DNA of 43,646 bases from a virus. Within the stretch, counting starts at the first letter, position 1, and each line of letters begins with the position of its first letter. Shown here piece by piece: positions 8,668-18,403 of this stretch. A model generated the notes under the pieces. It searched no databases, was not told the origin of the DNA, and was given only the letters and a program-made list of their open reading frames with translations. A program made the translations under genes and the position numbers. The stretch covers positions 1-43,646 of IMG/VR virus record IMGVR_UViG_3300017963_003268; one strand, written 5' to 3'.

Positions 8668-8876
8668 TATTAAGAGAATATAATCTTAATTGTGGGTTGA
8701 AAGAAATTTTTAAAAAATATGAGTGGTGGGAAATCTTAGGCTTAATGTATGCCAGTGAAGATTGGCTAAAACAACAAAACGAGGCGTATGTAGAAGCAAG
8801 ACGTAGACAAGCAGAAAAAGAAAAAATAAAAAGTGGTAAGATGAATATGATATTCAGGCCTAAGAAAAAGAGGTAA
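8664..8876 (+). CDS. Tail-assembly chaperone T domain (frameshift extension)
   Basis: 70 residues from the ATGA overlap, but it is also in the -1 frame of the upstream chaperone gene and open back to the A-run, so it is most likely the T part of a fused GT-like chaperone. It contains a helix with WWEILGLMYASEDWLKQQ and a basic tail. It ends 2 bp before the tape-measure start. The independent start may also be used. Confidence 0.6.
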   Translation: MILREYNLNCGLKEIFKKYEWWEILGLMYASEDWLKQQNEAYVEARRRQAEKEKIKSGKMNMIFRPKKKR

Positions 8877-8878
8877 TT

Positions 8879-11032
8879 ATGGCTTTAACTGCCGGCGAAT
8901 TACAAATATTAGTAGATGTTAATACTCGCGAATTAGATACACTAAAAAAGAAACTTAATGACATAGATGGACAGTCTAAAAAAACACAAGGTGGCTTTAA
9001 GTCTATGGCTGCAAGTTTCTTTACAGCACAGGCAGCTTTTAGTATAGCCGAAAAAGGGTTATCTATATTAAAAGACGAATTAATAAAATCTGTAAGGGTA
9101 GCAAGAGACTTTGAAGAGGCTAATAATAAATTTAGAGTTACTTTTAGGGCTGTGGGTAAAGAAGCTAATGTATTAAGAAAAAACTTAACTGACGCTTATG
9201 GATTAAGCAGACTAGAAGCTACAAATCTATTAGCAGCAACAGGCGACCTCTTAACAGGTTTTGGATTTCAAGGTGAAGCTGCATTAAATTTAAGTAATCA
9301 GGTTCAACAGTTAGCGGTAGACTTAGCAAGCTTTCAAAACTTAGAAGGTGGCGCACAACAAGCAAGTGAGGCTCTTACTAAGGCGTTACTTGGCGAAACC
9401 GAAAGCGCTAAATCTTTGGGTATAGTTATAAGGGCAGCCGATGTAAACGCAAGATTAGCAGCTGAGGGTAAAGATAAACTTACAGGCCAATCTTTATTGC
9501 AAGCACAAGCAGAAGCCAGACTTCAAATAGCATTAGAACAAAGTAAAAACGCCATTGGCGATTATGCAAGAACAACGGATTCATTAGCCAATAGGCAAAG
9601 AACTTTAAAGGCGGTACAAGAAGATGTTGCTATTTCTGTTGGGTCATTATTTTTACCGGTAATAAATAAAATTACAGGGGAGTTATTAGATAGCGCACAA
9701 GGCATTAGAGACTGGTTAGGTGAGGCTGAAAATGTAAAAAATTTAAGAAACGCAATAAGTGTTGTGTCATTTGCATTTTTTACATTATTAAAAATACTTA
9801 AATTGATAGCGACTCCGTTTTTTGCGTTTGCAAACAACGCTATAATTGCAGCTAAGGCATTAGGCAATTTAGGAGAAGTTTTTAAAAATGTTATTGAAAT
9901 TATTAAAAACCCAACAGACGCACAAGAAGCAATTGACAACATAAAAAACATAGGTAGCAGTTTTGTAGATTTAGGCAAAGATTTAGTCGATAACTATAAA
10001 AATTTTGGTAAAACTTTTTTAAACACAGGTGTTGAAATAAGGAAAGACTGGGATCAGCTAATGAAAGACATTGGTGAAGAAACAGGAGAAACACTGATAC
10101 AAGAAACTAAACCAGAAGATACCGGAAAAGAAATAGGCGAAAAAACAGGTGATGGTATATCAAAAGGATTAGCCTCTAAAATAGATAAGATAAGCGAAAC
10201 ATTTAGTAAGATTTCTCAAATTGGGGGGATGATAGCAAATGTTTTTCAAGAATCTTTTACTATCGCAGGCGAATTTGCTAATAGGTTTTTTGAAAGCCAG
10301 TTAGCGAATTTAGAAGAATTCCACAACGCAGAAATTGAAGCAATCGATGCTAGATTAGCAAGGGAAATAGAGCTAATAGAAAACAACGGCATAACAAAAG
10401 CAGAAGCTCAACAAGCAGAGCTGGAACAACTTCAAGAAGCGTTAGCGCAAGAAACTGACCTTAAAAAACAAGCGGACATACAAGAAGAAATAAATAGTCT
10501 TCAACAACAAATTAATATTAGAAAAGCCGAAACCAGAGCTGCTGAAGACCGAGAAAAAGAAGAAAAAAAATTTGCAAAAAAGAAATATAAACTAGAAGTA
10601 GAGCAATTTAATACAAATAAAGGGTTGCAAGCAGCCAACGCAGCTATTAGCTTTGCAACGGGTTTAATCTCAATGTGGGCTAGCGTTTGGCAAGTAGGCC
10701 CAATAGCCGGTCCTATACTTGGAGGTATATTTTCAGGGTTATTAACAGGAATATTTGCAGCACAACTTGCTAGCATTCTTTCACAAGCGCCACCACCGCC
10801 ACCAAAATTTCAACAGGGCGGACAATTTATTCAAGGTGGTCAAGCCATTGTTGGTGAGGCCGGCCCTGAAATAGCAGAGTTCCCTGGTGGCACTAATTTT
10901 AGAAACGCACGAGAAACCAGAAATATACTAGGAGGCGAACGAGAGCCACAAGTAATTAATATTGTTTTAGATGGTGAAATATTACGAAGTTGGTTAATCA
11001 CAAATAAAGAAGCGGAGGCTGTCGTTGGCTAA
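8879..11032 (+). CDS. Tape measure protein
   Basis: 717 residues, the longest gene here. It is mostly helical with Ala/Gln/Glu-rich coiled coils, two hydrophobic stretches (near residues 295-330 and 580-640) and a Pro/Gly-rich C-terminal stretch with GEAGPEIAEFPGG, which is typical of tape-measure C-termini. It sets tail length and is likely released on DNA ejection. It follows the chaperones and precedes the distal tail gene, as usual. At 717 residues it predicts a tail of the order of 100 nm by the usual length rule. Confidence 0.9.
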   Translation: MALTAGELQILVDVNTRELDTLKKKLNDIDGQSKKTQGGFKSMAASFFTAQAAFSIAEKGLSILKDELIKSVRVARDFEEANNKFRVTFRAVGKEANVLRKNLTDAYGLSRLEATNLLAATGDLLTGFGFQGEAALNLSNQVQQLAVDLASFQNLEGGAQQASEALTKALLGETESAKSLGIVIRAADVNARLAAEGKDKLTGQSLLQAQAEARLQIALEQSKNAIGDYARTTDSLANRQRTLKAVQEDVAISVGSLFLPVINKITGELLDSAQGIRDWLGEAENVKNLRNAISVVSFAFFTLLKILKLIATPFFAFANNAIIAAKALGNLGEVFKNVIEIIKNPTDAQEAIDNIKNIGSSFVDLGKDLVDNYKNFGKTFLNTGVEIRKDWDQLMKDIGEETGETLIQETKPEDTGKEIGEKTGDGISKGLASKIDKISETFSKISQIGGMIANVFQESFTIAGEFANRFFESQLANLEEFHNAEIEAIDARLAREIELIENNGITKAEAQQAELEQLQEALAQETDLKKQADIQEEINSLQQQINIRKAETRAAEDREKEEKKFAKKKYKLEVEQFNTNKGLQAANAAISFATGLISMWASVWQVGPIAGPILGGIFSGLLTGIFAAQLASILSQAPPPPPKFQQGGQFIQGGQAIVGEAGPEIAEFPGGTNFRNARETRNILGGEREPQVINIVLDGEILRSWLITNKEAEAVVG

Positions 11033-12005
11033 TTATTATTTACAGCAAGGTGATGATACAAGTTTAACATATAATCTTGATATAGTTGGTGATTTAGATA
11101 TTGGTCTTCCTTCACTAGATTATAAATTAGTTGATATTAAAGGCGAGGGTGGCCAATTACAAGGCGTTGGTACACAAAAAGGTAGAGTGTTAGAATTTTC
11201 GTATTTTTTCAAAAGAAATGAAGAATATGAAAGAGATGAGTTTTTAGATTGGTTAACAAAAGGAAGTGAAATTACTTTATATTGTTATAAAACAGTTGAC
11301 AAAAGAGTAAGATGTTCTATTACAAACACTAGCACAGAAGTAAAAGTAATAGGTATAAATAGCACACAGCAATTAAAACAACTATCAACTGGGGATTCAA
11401 TAACAGGCGTAGGAATTCCAGATAATACAGTGATAGATACTATAAATTCTACTAGTTTTTTAATCGATCAAGCAGCAACAGCTTCACTTAACGACACTTG
11501 GCTTCAAGCAAGAACGTTTACAGGCAGAACAAGAGTATATCCTCAACCAAAAGGTGGGGAAGCTTATAAAGTTAATCGTTTATCTGAAAGTGTTAATTTT
11601 TCTTGTATTTCAAAAAATCCTTTTTTTACATCAACAACACTTACTATCACAGAATTTGACTCTACATCAAAAACAGAAAAAAGCACAACCATAAATATAA
11701 ATGGATATAGAACGCCTATAATAGTTGATTTTACACCAAATGAATCTTTTAGCGTTTTACAAGTGAAAACATCGGACTCTTTTGGTTTTAAGGCTAGTAG
11801 AGCTTTTCAGTCTGGTGAAACAATTTCTGTTAATACCGGCAACTCAGAATTAACAATGACAATAGATGGAAATACAGTTACGGGCATATTTGATGCAGAT
11901 TCAACGCCTTTTATGCTAGAAAAAACTACAAATGTTTTAAGTATAATTGCATCTAATAGTACGGACGGTGCTTTAAAAATAAAATATTATGAGAGAAGAA
12001 TATAA
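11025..12005 (+). CDS. Distal tail (Dit-like) protein
   Basis: 326 residues beginning at a TTG codon. The start is supported by a GGAGG site inside the end of the tape-measure gene and by the start of the family-like sequence right after it (ANYYLQQGD). It is beta-rich, with GRVLEFSYFFKR and a GRTRVYPQPKGGE segment typical of phage distal tail proteins. It should form the hub ring at the tail tip. Function is from order and fold pattern. Confidence 0.62.
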   Translation: MANYYLQQGDDTSLTYNLDIVGDLDIGLPSLDYKLVDIKGEGGQLQGVGTQKGRVLEFSYFFKRNEEYERDEFLDWLTKGSEITLYCYKTVDKRVRCSITNTSTEVKVIGINSTQQLKQLSTGDSITGVGIPDNTVIDTINSTSFLIDQAATASLNDTWLQARTFTGRTRVYPQPKGGEAYKVNRLSESVNFSCISKNPFFTSTTLTITEFDSTSKTEKSTTININGYRTPIIVDFTPNESFSVLQVKTSDSFGFKASRAFQSGETISVNTGNSELTMTIDGNTVTGIFDADSTPFMLEKTTNVLSIIASNSTDGALKIKYYERRI

Positions 12006-13606
12006 TGTATATTATAGGCGAGCAGCCATTAGGTGAAACACCTGTAAGTGTTAGCCAACTATCAACACCCCCGATACCCTATTATAGATGGAAAGTAGAA
12101 GTAGAAGGTGTGAAAACGTGGCATATACACGGGTTTGATTGTTCTATAAAAAGCGGTAAGGCTAGCGATACCATAAAAGGGATGGGTAAAGCAGAATTAA
12201 ATTTTGCTGTTTTAGACGTTCCTATTATAAGCCAAGACCGAGTTAACATGTATTATAACTCAGAGAAGGTTTATTCTGGATATGTTGATAAAATACCAGA
12301 TTTATCGGGTGGTAAAGTTTCTATTTCACCTGATAGCAAAAAATTTGAGACGGCTGTATATAATGCAGATTATACTAGCACAAACGCAACATATCAACAA
12401 ATAATACAAGATGTATTAAGTGACAAACAATCTCAAACTGATATATTGTATAACGCTAGTCTTATAGATATTGATGATACAACAGCAAAAAGTATAGACT
12501 ATAATTATAAATCGGTAAAAACATTATTAAATGATATTGTTGATCAGCTAGACGACAGATATGCCGGCGCAGATGCAAACCAATTTTATTTTATAAAAAC
12601 ACTATCAACATCTATTAAGTATTATTTATATAACAGCGAAAATCCAGCTTTTCAAGACATAACGGTAACGGAAGACGACAGCAAGATTAAAGCTACTAGA
12701 TATCAGGTATATCAAAAATCTACTAGCGGTAGTGAAACTAATAGACTAGGGCAAGTTGGCTATGACTCTTCAACCGGGGACTATCCATCTTTAAGCATTG
12801 AAAATAGGATTGGTATAAAAGAAAAAAAATATACAGCTCCGGAAGGGTTGAATTCTTCTAACGCTCTTAATTTTGCATATACAAAGCTAAAAGCAGAAAC
12901 TGTTATACCTACTAATATAAAAATTAAAGGTTTAGACTTACGTAGAATTCCTGTAAAAATTGGAGATAGAATAAGAGGCTACAAGCCAGAAACTTTGTTA
13001 TGGCGTACTATAATAGATTGTGAATCTACAAGCAATTGGCTTGGTAATGCCGAATTAAGTACTATTGCAAAAAAAGATACTTATTCTATTACTTTTTCTG
13101 GACTTGGTGGTATTCATTACGGTTACCCTGAGCTAAAACAATGGAGAAAAATACAAAAAATTGGTTTTTATATTAGGTCAAATAAAAGTGTAACATGTAG
13201 AGTTGATATAGCTAATTATGCTCAAGCATATGGATATGTTAATTATTCTATGGGTAATTATAGTTTTGGTAATTCTACCGGTACTGACGAAATGAATTCT
13301 ACATATTTTAATGTTTATGTTGGAAATGTTAATCAATGGATATGGTATGACACACCAATTACATGTGATGATTTTAGGTATATTAGTTTTAGCTCTACCG
13401 ATCAAAACGCGACTATTTGGATTGATGAAATTAAATTATATCAATATCACAGACAATTTTATGATGGGAATGTAATACAAATAGACTATGAGTTAGGAAG
13501 TGATTTTGTAAACGTGCAAGCAGGGGAATTTCAAGAATTTGTTAATGATGATTTTTTTAATTTACAAAAAGAATTAGAGCAACAAAAAATAATACAGGAA
13601 GCTTAA
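12005..13606 (+). CDS. Tail tip hub protein with inserted jelly-roll-like domain
   Basis: 533 residues. The first 325 resemble phage tail-hub proteins (gp44/gpD-like, with repeated small beta barrels). After KIGDRIRGYKPE (about 318-330) the sequence changes to an all-beta region with many Asn, Tyr and Gly (about 335-485, containing IIDCESTSNWLG and IWIDEIKLYQ) that resembles a carbohydrate-binding jelly roll. The hub pattern resumes at GNVIQIDYELG. The insert may bind a surface sugar. C-terminal coiled coil (DFFNLQKELEQQK). Confidence 0.62.
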   Translation: MYIIGEQPLGETPVSVSQLSTPPIPYYRWKVEVEGVKTWHIHGFDCSIKSGKASDTIKGMGKAELNFAVLDVPIISQDRVNMYYNSEKVYSGYVDKIPDLSGGKVSISPDSKKFETAVYNADYTSTNATYQQIIQDVLSDKQSQTDILYNASLIDIDDTTAKSIDYNYKSVKTLLNDIVDQLDDRYAGADANQFYFIKTLSTSIKYYLYNSENPAFQDITVTEDDSKIKATRYQVYQKSTSGSETNRLGQVGYDSSTGDYPSLSIENRIGIKEKKYTAPEGLNSSNALNFAYTKLKAETVIPTNIKIKGLDLRRIPVKIGDRIRGYKPETLLWRTIIDCESTSNWLGNAELSTIAKKDTYSITFSGLGGIHYGYPELKQWRKIQKIGFYIRSNKSVTCRVDIANYAQAYGYVNYSMGNYSFGNSTGTDEMNSTYFNVYVGNVNQWIWYDTPITCDDFRYISFSSTDQNATIWIDEIKLYQYHRQFYDGNVIQIDYELGSDFVNVQAGEFQEFVNDDFFNLQKELEQQKIIQEA

Positions 13607-13607
13607 A

Positions 13608-13802
13608 ATGGGATTTAAATTAGAAGAAGAAGACTATTTAAAATCTTTATGTTTTGAGAATGAAAAAAACAAGCAAATTAAAACGTTAGAAATAAATATG
13701 TGGAATGAAATAAAAACATTAAAAGAGTCAACGGATAATAATAAATATACAAAAATTACTGAAATAAAACAAAAATATTACAAAGATATTATGGAGTTAT
13801 AA
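13608..13802 (+). CDS. Small charged hypothetical protein
   Basis: 64 residues, almost wholly helical and charged, between two tail genes with 1-bp gaps on each side. Possibly a small tail-tip or chaperone protein. No family recognised. Confidence 0.5.
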   Translation: MGFKLEEEDYLKSLCFENEKNKQIKTLEINMWNEIKTLKESTDNNKYTKITEIKQKYYKDIMEL

Positions 13803-14624
13803 ATGGCAGTTACATATTATGAAAGCGCCAAAAGCCCACTAGATAATACGGTTGTAAGACCATATAGGTTTATTAGTGATAGTAGTACCGAAAGTACAAG
13901 TAATGCTGTTGCGATAGACGATGTTACAATACCCGCAAGCCCAAATTTTCCCCCAAGTGAAAGCGGCGCGAGTACAAGCTATTATATATTTTTAGACTTA
14001 GATATATATAAAACATCAACAAATAGTACAAATTTTGCTGTATATAATGTTACACAAGGTCGAAGTTTAACAGTTGTTGACCCTAGCGTGGGATTATCTA
14101 ATTATACCTGTAAGTTTTATTCTACAACAAGCGAAAGAAGAAATGTTTTAGAGGTTCATGTTGGTAGCACCAGCAACCAAGCTAGTGACGTTTTAAGTTT
14201 AGCAGGAGAGTTCAGTGCTAGTATCATAAACGGAGAGCAATATAGCACTGATAGAAGAATAGATTATGCATATGGGACTCCATTTGGTACAGTTCAAAGA
14301 AATGAGTATCAAATAAGAACAAGAACATATCCCATATCTGGCTGGAATATGAATTCTGACGCTTTATTAAGTTTTTCATTTTCAGAAAGTTTAGATTCTG
14401 CCGGTGATATAATAGAATTACAAGCTTTAATAAATAATGACTCTACTTCTAATATAATATATTATCAACTGAATGGCGGTGGCTATGCCTGGATACAGCT
14501 TGCTACAACAAATGCCGTAACTGTTTCTTTGACGCGAAGCGCTGGAGGGTTATTTGATAGCACAAATTTCGAAAGTACTACAATATCGCGTGGTATTGTG
14601 ACTATAAGATATTATTCAACATAA
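13803..14624 (+). CDS. Tail fibre or baseplate protein
   Basis: 273 residues, Ser/Thr/Asn/Tyr-rich and predicted all-beta, beginning immediately after the previous stop. Gene order after the hub suggests a peripheral tail protein involved in host contact. No enzyme signature or known domain recognised. Confidence 0.55.
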   Translation: MAVTYYESAKSPLDNTVVRPYRFISDSSTESTSNAVAIDDVTIPASPNFPPSESGASTSYYIFLDLDIYKTSTNSTNFAVYNVTQGRSLTVVDPSVGLSNYTCKFYSTTSERRNVLEVHVGSTSNQASDVLSLAGEFSASIINGEQYSTDRRIDYAYGTPFGTVQRNEYQIRTRTYPISGWNMNSDALLSFSFSESLDSAGDIIELQALINNDSTSNIIYYQLNGGGYAWIQLATTNAVTVSLTRSAGGLFDSTNFESTTISRGIVTIRYYST

Positions 14625-14633
14625 GGAAATAAA

Positions 14634-16118
14634 ATGAGCGTACATTTAGGTGATTATAATGGTGATGCTTATGTGTGGGGGTTATCTCATAATGATTCTC
14701 ATAGGGCATATAAGGGGTATACGGATTATATCAATATAAGTATTTTTACCACAACACAACCCTTACGTGTTAGTTCAAGTAGTGCATTTGGTGTTTATAT
14801 AGAGTCTAGCGCTACGATTGACTCACAAGCTAGTGGGAATAATTGTTACCCTCCATCAACAGCACTTAGCTATTATAATATGCAAACTATTTATGAATCA
14901 GCCGATAGAGATTTTACTTGGGGGTCAACAAACTTTCCTTCAACAGATGCTATTGCTGCAAGTACTTATTTTTTAGAATGCTATGGTGCAGAAAACGTTT
15001 CTAGTACGTCTAAGGGTTTTGGAATATATGGTGCAAGCACGGAAGCTCCTGTTTATTATATTGATAGGGGGGGGTGGTATAATTCTAACGGCAGAGTTTT
15101 AGCACAGTTTGAAAGTGACACAAGTGGGTTAGTAAGTAATTTACAATTATATGCGATTAGCTACCAATCAACAGGGTTTTATTTTCCATCAACAATGCAA
15201 AATCTAACAATAAGAACTGAAAAAAACGGTAATACTGTAATTGGTGATAGGTTATTAGAATTAACGGCTAGTACAGGAATTGACTTAAATTCTACTGACG
15301 GGATTAGCACAATTATTGTAAATTCTAGCGGTGTCCAAGTTCCCATAAATATAGCCGATGGCTTAGGCAATCCTACTAGCTTTATTAATAGAGATTTATT
15401 TGTAAAAAAAGTTAGTCAAGCCGGAGAGGCTGTAATATATGGTAAAATAGAAGATAGCACTTATATAAGATTAATTAATCAATATGACTGGGTTCAACTA
15501 AAAGCAATATCTACAAGTTGGATTATAAAAGATAAAAATAGAAATGTATATTCTGGATACAATAGACGCTCAGATTATGAAAATGTTCATACTGGCACGC
15601 CAAACATTATATATGATGGTGCGAGCGGCGCTCCTGTTGTTGGCGAAAAAATACAATGTACTTCTACAAGCTCTACAACTGTTGTTGCATTAGGATATGT
15701 AATAAATGATCCATCTACAACAACAATAGTGTTAAGAGATATTGTTAGCACTGGCAGTACCACGTTATTCCCTGATAATTTTGAAATAGAAGGTGAGGTA
15801 AGCGGATTTACCGCATTAGTTAATGGGGATGTAAAAAACGCAGACTGTGATTTTTATCACGGGTTTAATAAAAATATTAGGGAATTAGAAATAGATTATT
15901 ATATTTCTACTGACGGTACGGAAAGTGGGTCATTTAGAATTTATTCTAACGCTGGAAACGCATCACTAAATGTAGGGCAAGTAATATATCAAGTGGGGTC
16001 TAGTTCTTTCCAATTACAGTGGGGTAGTAATGGAGAAAGTTATGTTGACGGAGATGGAGCAAGAACGCTATTAGATACAGATGATTATTGGATTAATGTA
16101 AGGGTAAGGGATAGATAA
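14634..16118 (+). CDS. Tail fibre-like protein, putative receptor binder
   Basis: 494 residues, all-beta, with long Ser/Thr stretches and a C-terminal half that contains repeated beta segments (NGNTVIGDRLLELT, IEGEVSGFTALVNGD). It is the last large late gene in the tail block and therefore a candidate receptor-binding protein. The C-terminus WINVRVRDR overlaps the next gene start. No family recognised. Confidence 0.55.
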   Translation: MSVHLGDYNGDAYVWGLSHNDSHRAYKGYTDYINISIFTTTQPLRVSSSSAFGVYIESSATIDSQASGNNCYPPSTALSYYNMQTIYESADRDFTWGSTNFPSTDAIAASTYFLECYGAENVSSTSKGFGIYGASTEAPVYYIDRGGWYNSNGRVLAQFESDTSGLVSNLQLYAISYQSTGFYFPSTMQNLTIRTEKNGNTVIGDRLLELTASTGIDLNSTDGISTIIVNSSGVQVPINIADGLGNPTSFINRDLFVKKVSQAGEAVIYGKIEDSTYIRLINQYDWVQLKAISTSWIIKDKNRNVYSGYNRRSDYENVHTGTPNIIYDGASGAPVVGEKIQCTSTSSTTVVALGYVINDPSTTTIVLRDIVSTGSTTLFPDNFEIEGEVSGFTALVNGDVKNADCDFYHGFNKNIRELEIDYYISTDGTESGSFRIYSNAGNASLNVGQVIYQVGSSSFQLQWGSNGESYVDGDGARTLLDTDDYWINVRVRDR

Positions 16119-16912
16119 TGCTTAGTAACATGAATATATATTCCGTGTTAGTTGTTAGTATAATAAGTATAGCTGGTGTAGTTATAGCAATGTTAATTAT
16201 AAAAGTTTTAAAAGGCTTGTTAGGCAAAATTAAAAATGCAAAAATACCGGGTGTTGAATTAAAATTTAATGGCGATATAAAAAGCTGTAATTTACAACCT
16301 TTTGCTTTAATTTTTCGTGAATCTTTGCGAGTTGGAAGAGAAATTGATAGAATAGACTTTCAAGAACGATTACGCGAGCAAATGAATTATGTTGAAGATG
16401 AAATAATAGAGATTAAAGAATTGATTGTTAAAATTCATAGGCATATATTACAGGCTAAGGGAATATCTAAAAGTGATTCAGAAATTCATCCGCAAATAAA
16501 AATACTTTCAGAAATTGTAGAAAATATGCTTAAAGACATGAAGGGTATAGTCAGAGATAAATTTAAAGAAATGTATGATTTGTTTAATATAGAAGAAAAT
16601 GTTAATAATGATTATAACTTTATACGGGATGATTTTGAAAAATATTTAAATAGGGTTATTGAAAATATTATGCAAGAAAGTAGAGCTAATATTAGAAAAA
16701 GATGGGTTGATCATAAAGAAATAGCAATAGGCCGTCGTGAAAGTTGGGAAAGCATAATAAAGACCATGAAAAACAATGATAAATCAAATATATGTATTCT
16801 TGTAAGGGAAATGTTTATTAATGCAATTAAAGTACAATTAAAGTATTCAAAACGAATAAAGGCGTTAGAATTTAAGATAGATGAAATAATACAAGGTATA
16901 TCTAATGAATAA
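16118..16912 (+). CDS. Membrane-anchored coiled-coil protein
   Basis: 264 residues. An N-terminal membrane segment (about residues 8-30, SVLVVSIISIAGVVIAMLII) is followed by a long helical region with charged heptad-like repeats. No enzyme motif is visible. It starts at the stop of the fibre gene and overlaps the next gene by 8 bp. Might act in host membrane interaction or superinfection; this is not demonstrated. Confidence 0.5.
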   Translation: MLSNMNIYSVLVVSIISIAGVVIAMLIIKVLKGLLGKIKNAKIPGVELKFNGDIKSCNLQPFALIFRESLRVGREIDRIDFQERLREQMNYVEDEIIEIKELIVKIHRHILQAKGISKSDSEIHPQIKILSEIVENMLKDMKGIVRDKFKEMYDLFNIEENVNNDYNFIRDDFEKYLNRVIENIMQESRANIRKRWVDHKEIAIGRRESWESIIKTMKNNDKSNICILVREMFINAIKVQLKYSKRIKALEFKIDEIIQGISNE

Positions 16913-17132
16913 AGACGAACAACTAGTGGGTGCTGTTCATAAAAATACAGTATTGGCAAAAAAATGTACATTTGCAAACCCGTTGTATCATAAAAATTTA
17001 TATCCTAATATGAAAAAGTATTGGCGATATGATAAATATAGAGGTTTAGAAGAATCAATATTTAGTAAATCCCACTTGACAAACAAAGACAAAAGTAAAA
17101 TAATGAAATTTATTTTGGAAAATTTTAAATGA
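16905..17132 (+). CDS. Small basic hypothetical protein
   Basis: 75 residues, rich in Lys, Asn and Tyr, overlapping both neighbours by short ATGA-type junctions. No hydrophobic segment and no recognised family. Confidence 0.45.
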   Translation: MNKDEQLVGAVHKNTVLAKKCTFANPLYHKNLYPNMKKYWRYDKYRGLEESIFSKSHLTNKDKSKIMKFILENFK

Positions 17133-17320
17133 AAATATTAAGATTTTTAGCAATATTTTTATATATATTTCACTATATGTTATTAGGGTTAGGAATAATA
17201 TTTTTAGGCTTAAAATTTATAATAGGTATAAGTGTTTTTTTTAGCTTAACGATGATTATTGGCTGGTTTATTATAATGATTAGTATGTCATTATATATTT
17301 TTATAAAAATGAATAGGTAA
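17129..17320 (+). CDS. Small two-helix membrane protein
   Basis: 63 residues, with two hydrophobic segments (about 5-30 and 36-58) separated by a short loop and a basic C-terminus. It lies upstream of the lysis-type genes, so a holin or anti-holin role is possible. No direct evidence. Confidence 0.45.
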   Translation: MKILRFLAIFLYIFHYMLLGLGIIFLGLKFIIGISVFFSLTMIIGWFIIMISMSLYIFIKMNR

Positions 17321-17324
17321 AAAA

Positions 17325-17498
17325 ATGAGCTTTTATGCCATTGAAAATGAATGTTTTTGTCCTAAATGCAAAAGATTAGGTTTAAAAATTAAAATGCGTG
17401 AGTTTTCAAAAAGTTATATACATTTTACGGGTAAAATAAAATGGGAAATATATTATAAATGTCCTAAATGTGGGTGGTATAAAAAAAGAGAGGATTAA
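17325..17498 (+). CDS. Small zinc-ribbon protein
   Basis: 57 residues with two Cys pairs, CPKC at residues 12-15 (after an extra Cys at 10) and CPKCG at 46-50, 30 residues apart, the layout of a zinc ribbon. No ribosome site is obvious beyond an A-rich leader, but it fits tightly between neighbours (4 and 2 bp). Probably a nucleic-acid or protein-binding zinc protein. Confidence 0.55.
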   Translation: MSFYAIENECFCPKCKRLGLKIKMREFSKSYIHFTGKIKWEIYYKCPKCGWYKKRED

Positions 17499-17500
17499 AA

Positions 17501-17965
17501 ATGAAAGGGTTATTATTGTCGTTTATTTTTTATGGAATTGCTTATTATGTATTTGAAGCATTGTTTAATTATATATCCATTGATTTGTTGGGGTCTAAAA
17601 TAGCGTGGAAAGAAAAAATAAGGTTAAAAACATCTATAAGCCCTTCTTTTTGGATGATTCCGGCAGGTTCCTTATTGGGATTTTTGTTACATTTATACAT
17701 AATGATTCCTTTAAACTATAAAAATATATTTATTTTAATTTTATTGGGAATAGTAAGCTGTGTAATTATAACAGGCTTAGAGTTACTATCAGGGCTGCTG
17801 CTAAATATTAAAATGAAATTAAATCTTTGGAACTATGACACTAAAATTACTTTATTTAAAAAAAACATACCTTTAAATTATAAAGGGCAAATAGATATAT
17901 TTCATTCGATAGGGTGGTTTTTTATAGGATATATAGTTTTAGTTATAGATAAAATTTTATTTTAG
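17501..17965 (+). CDS. Integral membrane protein, CmpB-like
   Basis: 154 residues with four predicted membrane helices. The pattern SFWMIPAGSLLGF, ELLSGLLLNIKMKLNLWNY and the later GQIDIFHSIGWFFIGY resembles the PF06541 (ABC_trans_CmpB) family, in which an E-x-x-x-G-x-x-L-N and LW-[DN]Y motif recur. The function of that family is poorly known. It could relate to lysis or membrane modification, given its neighbours. Confidence 0.55.
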   Translation: MKGLLLSFIFYGIAYYVFEALFNYISIDLLGSKIAWKEKIRLKTSISPSFWMIPAGSLLGFLLHLYIMIPLNYKNIFILILLGIVSCVIITGLELLSGLLLNIKMKLNLWNYDTKITLFKKNIPLNYKGQIDIFHSIGWFFIGYIVLVIDKILF

Positions 17966-17974
17966 GAGTCTAAA

Positions 17975-18190
17975 ATGAAAATGATAAAAATATTACAGGG
18001 CGCGGTTGTATTAATGTTTATTGCTATGGTTGTGACTGGTATATTAACATTAGTATACTGGCCTAATAAATTAGATGGATATAAAACGTTAGTAGAAACT
18101 ATATTCCCTTATTTTATGTCAACTGTAATACCTGCATTGATAGGAAAGCCTTTGACAGAGGGAGTTAAAAATTTAACACAAAAAAAATAA
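17975..18190 (+). CDS. Holin candidate
   Basis: 71 residues with two predicted membrane helices (about 8-29 and 43-58) and a Lys-rich C-terminus, the general form of a small holin. It lies before the spanin-like gene. An AGGAG-like site precedes the ATG. Size, topology and position support holin, but there is no specific family hit. Confidence 0.5.
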   Translation: MKMIKILQGAVVLMFIAMVVTGILTLVYWPNKLDGYKTLVETIFPYFMSTVIPALIGKPLTEGVKNLTQKK

Positions 18191-18224
18191 GGATTAAATA
18201 TAGATAAAATTTAAAACCAAGACA

Positions 18225-18311
18225 ATGTTAGTCTTACAAATAATATTATCAATTATTGGTGGTATTATTATACTGCTTATATTAAAATTTTTTTTTGACG
18301 GCTGGTTATGA
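18225..18311 (+). CDS. 28-residue single-span membrane peptide
   Basis: The ORF encodes one strongly hydrophobic segment (IILSIIGGIIILLILKFFF) with a short C-terminus. It overlaps the next small ORF by TTATGA. No strong ribosome site is visible. May be part of the lysis or membrane cassette. Confidence 0.4.
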   Translation: MLVLQIILSIIGGIIILLILKFFFDGWL

Positions 18312-18403
18312 TAAAATCTATAAAAGAATTTTTTATCACTTTGTTTTTAGTTTTTTATGTTTTTATAGCGTTTATATATTATACAATAAGGTGTAAAAAA
18401 TGA
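18308..18403 (+). CDS. 31-residue single-span membrane peptide
   Basis: Starts in the ATGA overlap with the previous peptide and ends in an ATGA overlap with the spanin-like gene, which argues for coupled translation. A basic N-terminus precedes a hydrophobic span (FFITLFLVFYVFIAFIYY) and a basic tail (RCKK). Confidence 0.42.
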   Translation: MIKSIKEFFITLFLVFYVFIAFIYYTIRCKK

